Translations under genes and position numbers: made by a program | Source: Membranipora membranacea | Taxonomy: Eukaryota; Bryozoa; Gymnolaemata; Cheilostomatida; Membraniporidae | DNA length: 64,000 bases | NCBI GenBank assembly: GCA_914767715.1 | Contig: OU612068.1 | Coordinates: forward strand, 18,664,001 to 18,728,000 | Reading direction: 5' to 3' | Notes under the pieces: model-generated | What the model was told of the DNA's origin: nothing | The model's database searches: none | Seen by the model: the letters and a program-made list of their open reading frames with translations, nothing else | Shown: piece after piece, positions 1 to 11,900 of the stretch | Numbering within the stretch: position 1 is the stretch's first letter | Layout of the letters: each line of letters starts with the position of its first letter

Positions 1-302
1 ATAGCAATAGTTGGGTATCAAGGTGGTTTTGGTCAACTGTAGTGGCACCAGATGCACAGCTTTTTTAGTGTTTCTCTGCATTCACAGAGGGAGAAAACTT
101 GTTCTTTTCAATATCAGTATTCATGAATTTGTTCGCCGGGAGAATGGGCAATTACAACCAAATGCAGGTAGTAGACGGACTTACTTGGTTCAAATTATGA
201 TTGAATCGAAGAACTTGACATTCTTAAGACCTCATTTCAGACAACCCAACCGCTAACCTGCCCCTGATCCCTGTCTACTGTCTATTGTTAATTTTCTTAC
301 AG

Positions 303-1044
303 GTTAAGAGGATTAATTCTAGTGACATGGTCCTGCCATAAGCTGCCGGAGACCGACACTGTGCAAGGTATGTCTTTTTAATTATTTGAATGATGATCAT
401 AAAGTTGTCCCTCAGATGCAGTGGAGCTTTACTGAAAGGGCATAGATAGATGTCTAGGACAGTTATCACAAAACAAAAAGTTTATTTTTGAGTAATTTCA
501 TTGAAAAGTGAGAATCAAGATTGTGAAAAAAAGGAGTGCATAATCTAAACCGATGAACGAACGAATGAATGAGAGGGAGTTCATTGCTACAACTTACTAT
601 CTATAAATAAAAAAAGAAAATGCATTTGTATAATACTGCATTGTTAGCAAATTGATTAATTTGATGAGAAAATTATTAGCAGATTTAGAGACAAAACCAA
701 GGTCTGTTTGGTTCGTTTTGCTGCAAGTCCTTAAATGACTTACAGCCTGCATATCATGTAAAGAGTTTGAATTCTCCGGGGCCCGTGAAGTCCTCAGGGC
801 AAAGGTCACAACTGCATATACCATCATGAATGCTAAGGAACGCAGGGATTCTTTCACCGTTGACTTTGAACTTGCCACATACCTCGCTGCAAAGGGAGCT
901 ACTTTCAACAACCTGAGCCTGTATTGTTCTGGCAATAGAAAACAAGTACAACTGCTTAGATTCATTGACCAAATTACTCTTCGGCTGATAGACAAGAGAG
1001 TTGTGTTGAGGCCACTGATGTTAGATGTCTCCAGACAAATCTGA
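303..1044 (+). CDS. 3' exons of an unidentified gene (partial)
   Basis: Two phase-matched exons at 303-367 (acceptor ttcttacag, donor caag|gtatgt) and 746-1044 (acceptor acttacag, stop TGA at 1042-1044). The first contributes one base to a split Ala codon completed by the second. The second reads CISCKEFEF, then a helical-looking stretch with MNAKERRDSF, FELATYLAAKG and LRFIDQITLRLIDKR, ending LDVSRQI. No domain was recognised and no function is assigned. The 5' part would lie left of the window. A long antisense ORF (597-1148) covers the same bases, but its hydrophobic/Ser-rich composition looks like a shadow. Uncertain: it rests on phase agreement and composition only. Confidence 0.35.
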
Positions 1045-1325
1045 CCTGAAACCTGTATGTAGTTATTGGGAACTCTAACCAAAGTCATTGATATGCATAG
1101 TGGTGGCGACATTGTCAATAGGATCAAGTGACGACGCACTTGCAGCAAGGAAAGGGGATTTGCAGGATAAAGGTTTGGAGTTTTTTATCCTGCAAATCTG
1201 GTAATTATTGAATGATATGTAGACCAATGGGGCATCCAACCCATTAGTTGTTCCCATTGGCCAGTCAGTACAATGCTCCCCTGGACTGATGAGTAGTTAA
1301 CAATGTTACCTTTTTCTATTTTCAG

Positions 1326-1666
1326 AATTAGCGTGTACTAAAGATAACCAGACTGATGATAAACACATCACAGGCACAGACCCTGCTCATGATTATGAGT
1401 CGATAGAAGCTATCGATCCATATAACGATTACAGTGAAATAGACGACCACGATATTATGAGTATTGCGAGTTTCGACCATAATAACACCCAGTGTGAAAC
1501 AGAGGCTCAAGGTGCGCTGCCGCAAGAAGAGGTCCTCAGCAACAACTCAGCAACTGAAATCTCATCAATGAATGGCTTCAGGTGTTCATCACCTAATTTG
1601 ATGAAATTTATATACCGTAAATTGAGTAAAAGGGGTATACACATACAAGATTTAACACGAGTATAG
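1326..1666 (+). CDS. Acidic C-terminal exon, probably the last or alternative last exon of the same + strand gene
   Basis: This terminal exon opens after tttttctattttcag, reads 112 codons and stops at TAG 1664-1666. The peptide is acidic and Asp/Glu/Asn-rich (ELACTKDNQTDDKH, YESIEAIDPYNDYSEIDDHD), with a basic end (FIYRKLSKRG). It needs one base from the upstream exon. The donor at 367 supplies exactly that, so it could replace the 746-1044 exon as an alternative 3' end. A polyadenylation signal follows 137 bp after the stop. No homologue was recognised. Confidence 0.35.
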
Positions 1667-1802
1667 ATTTGTCCCGAAAGAGAATACATTCAGTACCCAG
1701 TACACCACCTATGCCTTGTAGAGGACGACGACATCTTAGAGTCTTCACTATAATTTATTGCAAAGGGTGCATCGCTTCTTTATGAATGTATTTTATTTTT
1801 AT

Positions 1803-1808
1803 AATAAA
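1803..1808 (+). terminator. Poly(A) signal AATAAA
   Basis: AATAAA in a T-rich context, 137 bp after the stop at 1666. It is the likely cleavage signal of the leftmost + strand gene. Confidence 0.4.
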
Positions 1809-1889
1809 ATTTAAAAAAACGAAATAGCCAATGATTAGATTTTTTCATGTAAACTACATTTTTTCATACATGCAGAGTGTGTTAATTTC

Positions 1890-2065
1890 TAAACCAAGTT
1901 TGGTCAATTTGCCTGCATTCTGAGTTGCTCCCGATCATAGACTTAATATACTAGTAATATACTAGTAATATATAGTATATTAAGTCTATGCTCCCGATAC
2001 ACAGGTCACGCCCAGTAGAGGGAGGGCAACTCCAAAGCGTAGGCAAATGGATCAAACTTGATCTA
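1890..2065. mobile_element. Palindromic miniature element, family A copy 1
   Basis: The ends are inverted copies: accaagtttggtcaatttgc on the left, gcaaatggatcaaacttgat on the right, followed inward by GTTGCTCCC and its complement. The same ends recur at 55107, 57652 and 63797. No ORF. A second palindrome has inserted in the middle (1936-1989). Confidence 0.7.
1936..1989. mobile_element. 54 bp AT-rich palindrome inserted inside the family A element
   Basis: The sequence begins catagacttaatatac and ends with its inverted copy gtatattaagtctat(g). It is flanked by a perfect 9 bp direct repeat, GCTCCCGAT, at 1927-1935 and 1990-1998. That is the pattern of a target-site duplication (the terminal G is shared). 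Confidence 0.6.
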
Positions 2066-3082
2066 GTTAAACACTATCATTCTATTGATTTCTAAATTGA
2101 TTTTCTTGTCTTGTAATGGTACTAACGCCAAATCAAGGTGGCTCTCAGGGCAGTCTACGAACCGACACTCCTTAGCCTTTCCAATCGTTGGTTTCGGCAA
2201 GATACAATTTATGCAGAATTGGTTACAGTCCTATTATATTGGTTGAGTTGAGCTTCTTTATGAGAGGCCTTGTAGCAAGTACGTCAGGCCAAGGAGTTGG
2301 TCAGGCACAGAAGTGACTGAGGTAAAAGAGATTAATCTCAGATAATCTGCCTTCATTCAACCAATGGTTGAAAAGGTGACTCAAAGCAGTCTTTTGCCAT
2401 TAGTAGGTAAATCGTCAAAATATTATTGATTGGTAGCAATTACATAATTATTGAAACAAAGGTAAAAAGAATAAAGCAATTACGTGAGCAAAGATAAACC
2501 GAGTAGAAACAGGGTTACTCCTTGAATTAACATGCCTAACATGAAGATTATTGAACCAACCAAAGGTTTTTTTCAACATTTCGGATGAAATATTAGATAG
2601 TATAGGTAAAACAAAGTTAGTTCCAAGTATGCGGACTGATCTCTCTTGACAATGAAACCCCTCACCCCCTCCCCTCAATCTTCCACTTCATAACTTTCCT
2701 TCTTTACTGCTGAATATTACCTCGATCAAGATGAATATTTTTGCGGCTAAACCTAATAAGCTAATTCTTGCTTGATACGGGAACAAAAGGATCTTCATAT
2801 CAAAGACTACATCAGCTGCAAAAAACTAAGGAAAGTAACTTGAAATCAGGGATTAGGGTTAATTCTGGATTTACGTTGTTGCCACCCTAAGCCCATAGTT
2901 CAGCAGGATGCAAACACTGATTTATAATGTTAGTGACGTGCTTTTATTCCAGAAAATCATATCAGCCAACAAGTCAGAAAATAGGAGAGACGGTATATAG
3001 GTTAGCGAGGTATCCTTGATTTCAGCGGTATAATACAAAAATCATAATCATAATAAAAATAATAGTGAATTCAAAATATGTA
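2066..3082. other. Intergenic, no gene seen
   Basis: No splice-flanked coding segment on either strand. The minus ORF at 2448-2678 has no recognisable protein character. Confidence 0.5.
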
Positions 3083-5754
3083 TGTTTCTCCAAGGTGTTT
3101 TCCATAGAGTTATTATATACTCTAGAGTGGACAATATGTACAAAAATAGCATCAGTTTTTGTCCTACTTAATTATTGCGAAATCCATGACCGAAGCAATC
3201 TGGTTGTGCATGGCTAGTGCCTGTATCATATAACTTATCATTGAGAATATAGGTATCGGGCATGGAAATTTAGATTTTAAGAGCGCTTATGGCCATTTTT
3301 TTGATAAAAATTTTCATGTGACACTATGTGGATCACTTGCAGGTATTTTCACTCGCAGCCAGTGGAAATGTTTCTATGTTTTCCCATTAAAATAAGCCAA
3401 AATCTCAACCGCAAACACATCATTGTGATGAAATAGAAACTGAAAGGCTAGCTCGTTTTTTTCACCGCCACTAGCCATCCATATTAGCTGTGTCCTGTCC
3501 CTCTTACTTACATTATATGTTACACACTCAAGGGGCTTATTTTATTTTTGATTAAATGAAGTACAAGCAGACTGTGTGTAAAAGTGATCGGAGGTGTAAA
3601 AGTTTCCCACTTGCCTCATTTGCAGTCACAGTGTACATAATTTCGAGATTCAGATTTGCTCTTCAGACATCATTGCTTCATTTGGTGTATTATATTAAGT
3701 TTTTTGCTTGGTATGTCAAAGTAGTAGATTGGTGCTAAAATCACTGCAAGTTAAATGTGATGATGCTACAAGCCCCCAGTGCTCATCAGCTCACTTTCTG
3801 ACTGCAAGACTTTTATTTTCATAGCATCAATCCATTTCTGATGGAGACTCAAAGGTCTTAGAAATTCTAACTCTGGTTGTTTCAAAGGAGTTACCAATTA
3901 ACAAGGTTGTTTCTACTTCACTGTTCCTCAAAAGCTTATATAAAACGTGTATCATCCGCTATGCAAACACACCTATATACTTCAACTTCAGATATTTCAA
4001 ACATTACTGAACTATCATAAAGTGTAAAAAAAATTATTGTATATGATGCTGATGTTTTCATTTACAAATAAACAACCATCAGAGAAAATTGCATCACACC
4101 CCCCCCCCCTGTACCAAATGATCTCTTATTTTGAGTATGGTGAGAAATCAGAAATATCTGTAAACTTAAAAATGTCACATTGGTGAGAGAGTGAAATTAT
4201 ATCAGCTTTCTCAGTATTAATATAGTCATGTTAATATCAGTCTTGTGGGTAGAATTTCTGGAAGTTGGTAGAATGCAAAGGTGACTGCAAATAGGATTAT
4301 TTGGCCGATGATATATATAACATTGGTTAAAACATTTTAATTCACATTGTATACTATTAGTACCTAAAGATGAAATATTAATAAAGTCTATAATTACGCC
4401 CTCCGTACTCTTCTCAACTGAAGATTGAAGTTGCAAAGACCAAATATTATGGTGTTATCCATAATGTGGTGCAACTGATTACTGACTGCCATTTTCATAC
4501 AATTTTAAAGACTGAGTGAGGGAATTTAAGAAAATCTAGAGTCAAGCTGGACAAGTATGATTCTTGAGTTGACCATTCAATGGTTCCTGATATTCAGCGA
4601 CTCAGCAGAAAGGTTAATGCATTGATTTATTTAACCTGCTGTGTTGGCTTGAATAGTTTCGGCAATCCAAAAATGAGATGCCACCCCGGAGAGGGAATTA
4701 AGAGCTTTGAATGATATAGCCAAACCAAAACCTGAAAATTTTTGTACGCATTGTATAATTGGAAGTCATAATACCGGACAGATAAAATGAACTCAGTGAG
4801 TGTGTAAGATTTTAGTTAGAGAGACAGGACACAGTTAAACTGGCAGGCAAGTGGCAGTGGAAAAATCCGGCTAGCCAGATAATTGTGATTTTATCGCGAT
4901 GATATGTTTGCGGTTGAGATTTTGGTGTTTAATGAGGATAACACAAATCTTTTTGTCCCCTGACTGCTAAAGAAATCACTTGAAAGTCAGCTTATAGTGT
5001 GACATGAACATTTTACAAAAATATTGCTAAAAGTGCTCTAAAAACGAAAAAGGCAAGCAGCAAACCTTTTCACCTCCAATCACTTTTCCATAGGCTACTT
5101 GTACTCCATGTTATCACAAATAGCTGGAATTGAACAGATAAAGTAAACCGCATATAAGTTTGAGAGACAGGACACAGTTAAATGCTTGGCAAGTGGCAGG
5201 AACCAGCTAGCCCTGTCATTGGGATTTAAGCTCACGGGTTTGCGGTTGACATTTGGCTTATTTTAATGGGAGCATAGGAAAAAAATTTTATACTGACTGG
5301 TTGAGAAAATACCCTAGGGGATGTTAATGGTGTTACATGTGAAATTCGCTGAAAAAATGGCTACAAATGCTCCATAAACTTATTTTGTATGCACAATTCT
5401 AATATTTTCAATGATAAAGTCAATGATTCATGCACTATCCACGCACAACCAGATTTCGTTGCGTCATGGAATTGAAAGTGAAGATACCTGCAAGTGCAAG
5501 TGATCCACATGGGGTCACATGAAAATTTTTCCAAAAATATGGCTATAAACGCTCTAAAAATCTAAATTCCCATGCCCATTATGTGTATTCTCAATGATAA
5601 GTTATCTGATACAGTCACTAGCCATGCACAACCAGATTGCGTTGTGTCATGGATTTCGCAATAATTAAGTAGGACGTTTTTAGCACTGCATTGTCCGCTC
5701 TAGAGTATATAATAACATTATGGTGTTTTCTTACTGGAACCTTGGAGAAACCAA
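3083..5754. mobile_element. 2.7 kb fold-back element with long diverged inverted arms
   Basis: The outer ends are inverted copies: gtttctccaagg near 3085 matches ccttggagaaac near 5740, and tactctagagtggacaat (3118) matches attgtccgctctagagta (5689). The arms run inward for about 400 bp on the left (to about 3500) and 590 bp on the right (from about 5160). They share the context of ggatcacttgcaggta and its complement, caaccgcaaac and tttgcggttg, and gtgtcctgtc and gacaggacac. A further half-copy of the inner arm occurs at about 4800-5060. No transposase ORF was seen, so this is a non-autonomous fold-back element with several diverged internal repeats. Confidence 0.7.
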
Positions 5755-6497
5755 TGAACACGTGGTAGCTGAATGGCAATACAAAGTTATGCTCTCTTGT
5801 TGTAAAAAACATAGTCCAAGTGCTTCTCCATACATATTTCGAGGAAGCAGGTAAACTAGCTATCAGCTGTATTTGGCAAATATATTCCTGCTGTAAAAAT
5901 ATAGTCCTAGCTCTTCATAACTCTCTGCACAGAGCCTATTACAGATTTTGTAAAGCAAGAAAGTATTTTTTTAAAAAGCCAACACTGTGCCTGCCTGCTG
6001 CGATCACCATCACACCTTTACTTATATAAGTCTTAAGTGGAAGGATCAGGAGTGGGTGGGATATCACGCAGTTGATGTGTGCATCTACTGTATTAAATGA
6101 GGAAATTACCTCATTTCATGATCATGCATTGTCAAGAGGTGTAGTGGGGGCAATAAGTTCATTATTCATAGTAGATAAGATTAATAGAAATTGGGTAGTC
6201 ATCTATCTGTCTTGTAGTTAAAAGCACGAATAAATTGCCAACATCCATGAGGCATTAAAATCATGAGTATTTGCAACAGGGAGAATTCTTCCTGTTGGCA
6301 AGGTGGTCATGGTTGTATCTCCAGCTGGTCTTCTTAAGCATAGCCTACTTTCACTTTGCTTTCACTCTGCTTGCAGCCTTAAGCTTCATTATTACTACTA
6401 GAACAGAGAGAAAAGTCACTGCAGTAAGTAGCCAGTTTTATTGGAAAAGTCATTGTCATAGTACAGGGTTTTGACGTGAGGTAACGCTCATACAACA
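5755..6497. other. Intergenic, no gene seen
   Basis: Only short ORFs without recognisable character (such as 5820-6029 and 6271-6474). No splice-flanked coding pattern was found. Confidence 0.4.
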
Positions 6498-6613
6498 TCC
6501 CGAAGCATAGGCATCTGGAGTTACAAGCATGTCCAGTATCAACCACCCCCGAGAGGGAAAGGGGGTGGTTGATACTGGACATGCTTGTAACTCCAGATGC
6601 CTATGTCCCGAAG
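6498..6613. mobile_element. 100 bp near-perfect palindrome with 8 bp target duplication
   Basis: Left arm from 6506 (cataggcatctggagttaca) and right arm ending at 6605 are exact complements over about 45 bp, separated by a short purine-rich spacer (gagagggaaa). The palindrome is flanked by TCCCGAAG at 6498-6505 and 6606-6613, an 8 bp direct repeat typical of hAT/P-type target duplications. The termini CATAGGCA match the palindrome at 20845-20955. Confidence 0.75.
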
Positions 6614-6653
6614 GCTCACTTGAGTGCTGTACTTCCACTGGTCTGCAACATTG

Positions 6654-7147
6654 TGTCGGATCGAGAAAGATCACGACAGTTCACTGCTGGCAGAGTTCAT
6701 ATGATACTTTATACTTTATAATACTGAATGCAGTTTTTCGGCAGTTTGATGATTTTATTACTGAACTAAACCCTGGGGCAAATGCCCCAGGCAACTGATA
6801 AATTGCAACGCCAAGTTGTAACTGTCACACGTAACTCCCGATCGTAACTCGCAATTGTAACTCGCAATTGTAACTGATTCTTCAGAGCAAAAACCACTGT
6901 TCTTTATACTGACCTGTATAAATAGGTCGTAAAAATAGAAACGGGTGGGATGATACGTCATTATTTTGATGGCCAACCTCCGCATTTAGATGGTAATTAA
7001 ATGTGCAAAAAATGGAAGTAAATGCGGAAGAGTATAACAATTAATCAGATTAGGACCATGGCAACCATGACAGTGCAATATACAACGCCTAACTTCATGT
7101 AGAGTCATGCACCTAGGCGTGTCACATAGCCTACAGTGTATGTGACA
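6654..7147 (-). repeat. LTR (3' LTR in element orientation), short form
   Basis: 494 bp. It contains the palindrome ccctggggcaaatgccccagg and three units of a 13 bp repeat (one GTAACTCCCGATC, two GTAACTCGCAATT) at about 6827-6870. Otherwise it is close to the other LTR, with point differences and small indels. Confidence 0.85.
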
Positions 7148-8139
7148 CATGCACCCCCCCTGGTTGCGATCGTCCTCGATCGCTTTAACTGGTTCAAAAA
7201 ACATTATAGCTGATGTCACACAAGGATAATCATTGCAAGATAAAATTTAAAACCTCAAAATCTCCTGAAATACAAAAAAATCAAAAATGTCATGCATAAA
7301 AGACGGTCATAACAAAATCATGACATTCCCTTCCAAGGCTGAAGAACCTTAACAACTGCTTCAGGTCCATTAACAAAAAAAATATATCCCACTTTCCTCT
7401 CAACTCTAGATCTAAGAACCTAAGCTTTGCTTAGATTACTGGACAGACGAAGGTATAAAATTCATGAAATATTATAATGCTGCTTTCCTGCACAACTATC
7501 ATTAAAAAATCGGCATCGCAGGAAATTCAAACGGTAAATATATAAATTGCATGATCAAGGTTGTGTCTATGGTAATAATATCAAATAATTCATTACATCC
7601 TAACTAATACAGTGACCATATTATTTTGTGCTGATCCTTGCACTAATACTGCTGCTATATGAAGATCAGTTGCCAGTCGGTTGTAGTCAGCTGCATTCCA
7701 TAATCTTTTACTCTTAGCGGATCTTAGGTTACGGCTGCCTAATGTTTTTATTGAAGTTTTTCTATTTTTTTGAGTTACAGTGTTCACACCACCAGATTAG
7801 TTTGTCTGCTGTTGTAGACTGAGACTGAATAGAACTGGTTGAATAGAATCAGGAAATTGCAGAGGTACCTTGTCAGTTGGTGAATCATGAGCAGAAGATC
7901 AACAATGTCATCACTAGTATGTCAGCTTCCATATGTTTTGTCTCTACATCATCTAGAAAGTCCGTCTCCATTTCTCCTTATAGTAATGTAGACGATGTAG
8001 ACATATATAGTTCCATTATATTGCTTGTATTAGATCATCTACTCCAAAGACATTTTCCTCCAAGTCCACAATCTCCATCCTCTTTCTTGTATATTCAACG
8101 CTATCAGTCTCATCATCTGAAGGTGTGAAGTTCTCTCCT

Positions 8140-8158
8140 CACTCGGTTGGGCACCAAT
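8140..8158 (-). other. Putative primer binding site of the LTR element
   Basis: On the minus strand, directly after the LTR, the sequence reads (a)ttggtgcccaaccgagtg. It resembles the TGGTGCCC-type tRNA primer sites of Gypsy-like elements. The tRNA was not identified. Confidence 0.55.
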
Positions 8159-8759
8159 TGTCGGATCGAGAAAGATCACGACAGTTCACTGCTGGCAGAG
8201 TTCATATGAGATTACTTCATAATACTGAATGCAGTTTTTCAGCAGTTTGATGATTTTATTACTGAACTACACCCTGGGGCAAATGCCCCAGGCAACTGAT
8301 AAATTGCGACGCCAAGTTGTAACTGTCACATGTAACTCCCGATCGTAACTCCCGATCGTAACTCGCAATTGTATCTCGCAATTGTAACTCGCAATTGTAA
8401 CTCGCAATTGTAACTCGCAATTGTAACTCGCAATTGTAACTCGCAATTGTAACTCGCAATTGTAACTCGCTATTGTAACTCGCTATTGTAACTGATTCTT
8501 CAGAGCAAAAACCACTGTTCTTTATACTGACCTGTATAAATAGGTCGTAAAAATTGAAACGGGTGGGATGATGTGTCATTATTTTGATGGCCAACCTCGC
8601 ATTTAGATGGTAATTAAATGTGCAAAAAATGGAAGTAAATACGGAAGAGTATAACAATTAATCAGATTAGGACCATGGCAACCATGACAGTGCAATATGT
8701 AACGCCTAACTTCAAGTAGAGTCATTCACCTAGGCGTGTCACATACAATGTATGTGACA
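8159..8759 (-). repeat. LTR (5' LTR in element orientation), expanded form
   Basis: 601 bp. It differs from its partner mainly by an expanded 13 bp tandem array at about 8331-8490: two GTAACTCCCGATC units, then ten GTAACTCGCAATT-type units. The flanking sequence GTAACTGATTCTT keeps the same 13 bp register. Confidence 0.85.
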
Positions 8760-8952
8760 ATTGCTGTGCGTGTTTTAGCCCACAGCACATTCATCAATAT
8801 CACAGACTAATGGCAGTACAGCACTAAATTTCACTTCACAGGTTTCCAAGCTACTCACTAAGTCTAAAGCCTTTTCCTCTAAGGAAATGTGATCGTGACG
8901 TGGCGGAAATAAATTCTCAAGAACGTACACAGTATTATTTCAGTGAGTCAGG

Positions 8953-11900
8953 ATGGCTGGAGATCCCTTGACAACAGCATTGTTGGTAAGTGCCATTTCT
9001 TTTAGTGTGAATAAACTCTCACAAAAAACTTGCAGCCTTCAGACTCTGAGATGATGATGAAAGTCATCCCCTAAACAAAATATTAAAGTACTTCTTTTGG
9101 TCTAGTCATATAAATATGACAACCAAGATGGTCATAGGCTTATGGCTACCTCTAGCCATCTACGACCAGTTGGAAAATGTCTTAAACCCTAAAGAATTGT
9201 TATATCCCTCATTCACATTATTTCTCTAGGGGCTTTGTTATACTATCATAGTAACATTTACAAATATTGCTCACTCATTGTTGCAGAGCGGTGCTATGGC
9301 GGGTTTGATGGTGGATATATCTTTATTTCCTCTGGATACTGTGAAAACAAGGCTACAGAGTGAAGCAGGATTTTATAAATCTGGAGGATTCCGTGGAATT
9401 TATTCAGGCTTGGGATCCGTTGCTGTGGGGTCTGCCCCTGGTGGTGGGTATTGAACCATGAAACAGTTCAAATTATTTTTATTTGATTAGGCGTAATAAT
9501 GTGACTTTAGGATAATGGATATGAAGCATGAAAAGAGTAAGTTTATTGATAGTTTTCCGGCAGCAAATCCCTAGGCTCACTTTAACCAGAACTGCTTGCT
9601 GACAATGTACAATGGACGCGAGTTTTCTCGTTATATAATGCCCATCATTTCTTTGTTCGTTTGTTGCAGCTGCTCTATTTTTCCTATCATACGAAGCCAG
9701 TAAAAGAGAGTTATCCCGAAGAAATAGAATCTCCACTCCTCTAAATCACATGATCTCATCTTCAATAGCTGAACTGGTACTCTCTCTTTCTGCATTGCAT
9801 TTCACACTGATAGAAATGAAAAAATGAGCATTGACACATGTGAAGTCGTGCTCTCCTTGATGTTAAGAGACAACTCCACCCAGAAACAAAAATCCATATC
9901 TGTTCAATTTGCATTACTTGCCTGCTTTTATGACATGTTTTATGACTTGTGAAATCTATTACAGTTTGCATGCGTTATAAGAGTACCAAGCGAAGTGATA
10001 AAACAAAGGTCTCAAGCTGGTCAAGGCTCTAGTCTTGAAGTCTTTCGACGAACTCTTAGCAAAGAAGGGTTGAGCGGACTGTATCGGGGCTATGGGTCCA
10101 CCATACTAAGAGAGATTCCATTTTCCATGATACAGTTCCCTCTGTGGGAATTGCTCAAGGTTTGTACCTTTTTTTAATTTAGTTTTGCAAATTGATTTTG
10201 AGATTAAAATTTCCGATTTAAGCCACTTCGCATGATTTATTGCTATAAAAACTTAATTCTCAAAAATGTTATGAGAAATGATGAGAAATTGTCAAATTTT
10301 GATCTGCATCAAAACTTAGTTACATTTTGTATGACAAGTCACTGGTATAGGTGATGCATATATAATTGTCTTTTTGCTGTCATATCCTTGCATAATTTTC
10401 ACTCACCAAGAACTGAAAAGATCACATAATCAATCACTATAATTTCACATCATACAGTAGTTTTTTAGTTTTCCATGGAACTCCTTTGAATACATCCATA
10501 ATACAAGAATTTCCATACAAGTTTGTTCTTATTGGTCGGTACGAATATTGTAGAGCAAATGGTCGCGGCATGGTGAAATAGAACCTTGGAAATCTGCAGT
10601 TAGCGGTGCTATCTCAGGTGAGGTTATGTCAATCCCTAACTGTAATGATTTACAACAGCAAACTGACTCAGGTCAAAACAGCGATTAGTGACTTAATGCT
10701 TTCTGCATTTTAAACTGGTTGACTCTTGTGAAATTGCTTGGAATGATGTTATTAAAAGTATTAACACAGATATGACATTCAACTGTCCACGAGCATGTTT
10801 TGTAGAGTTACAAGCCCTCGGAGGGTTCAGCTCAGACACACAAAAAGGTGCATCTACCACTGTACATCACACATGTAATATGTAAAATATATTTCTTTGT
10901 TTATGGCTTTCCTGAATAGGTGAAGAGACACAATCGCTATAAACTTGTTATCACACCATAGCCACGCACACATTTGTTTTGTTTTAGGTAGTGTTGCTGC
11001 TTTTCTTACTACTCCCTTAGATGTCGCGAAGACAAGAATAATGCTTCAAAAGGTTAGTGATGAACATAACCTTTAATTTCACAAAGCCACAGTACAGACA
11101 CTATCTGACAACTCGACTTAGTAAGATATATAGACCAGATTTATAATAACCCTCAGATCAGGGAGGGTGTGATATACCCTCCCACCCTCCCTGCTGAGAT
11201 CAAGCATTCAATCAATTATTTGTAATCAGAGTGGTGTACAATTTTCCTGAGTACATGGGTCCTCAAGTGTTGGTAAGCTGGTTGCTGGCACTTCTATGGA
11301 TGATAAAGCTGCATTCTTGAATAACTCTGGCTGATTAATTCCCATATATTCATTACCGCTCTCTGCCTTTGAATATTTTTTGTGGAAATAGCATAGCATG
11401 ACTAACCAAATACCGTCTTCGTAATCAGTAAGAGGAGCAGTGCATTCAAAACATCCCAAGAGGCAATTGAGGGTAATTTGTCATAACTGGGATGTCTGCA
11501 TGGGGACAAGGGTGAGTGGGAACTATATATCCCAACACAATGGGATATTTTCGCAAATTATGTACAATGAGAGGCAACCTAGGGTATTTCAGCCCAATCG
11601 CTGGAAGGATGACAACTTCGCAAAACTGCCCATCTTGCTCAAAGTTACACTGTGATGCAAAAAATTCATGATGATACAGGTCATTGTTATTTCATCTTCC
11701 AATTCCAAGGCCATGATAAACTGAATCAGAAAGTTGTTGCAACAACGATTCAGTTTCATGTTTCAGGATCTCATAATCAAAATCAAAAATATGGAATGTC
11801 TGTAAGGTGATTCTTGGCTTGAAGTTACAATCTTTCCATACAAACAATTTGACAACTCCCTCCGAAATCTTAGCCAAGCTGAAAACTTTTAGAATTCAAG

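Larger units (their letters stand above)
6654..8759 (-). mobile_element. Non-autonomous LTR retrotransposon (TRIM-like), complete
   Basis: Two direct repeats (6654-7147 and 8159-8759) start TGTCGGATCG and end TATGTGACA on the plus strand (TG...CA on both strands). They flank a 1.0 kb interior. Read on the minus strand, the interior begins at 8158 with attggtgcccaaccgagtg, a primer-binding-site-like sequence. It ends with a G-rich polypurine tract (complement of 7153-7160) just before the second LTR. A 4 bp target duplication, ATTG, lies at 6650-6653 and 8760-8763. No gag or pol reading frame is present, so movement would need proteins from another element. Confidence 0.85.

Noticed and set aside
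597-1148. 183-codon minus-strand ORF
   Set aside because: It overlaps a better-supported + strand exon. Its peptide is Ser/Leu/Thr-rich with no motif, typical of an antisense shadow.
8258-8657. 132-codon minus ORF with repeated TIASYN units
   Set aside because: It is a translation of the 13 bp LTR minisatellite, not a gene.
6654-8759. CRISPR-like array suggested by regular repeats
   Set aside because: The 13 bp units are contiguous without spacers, lie inside an LTR, and the genome is eukaryotic.
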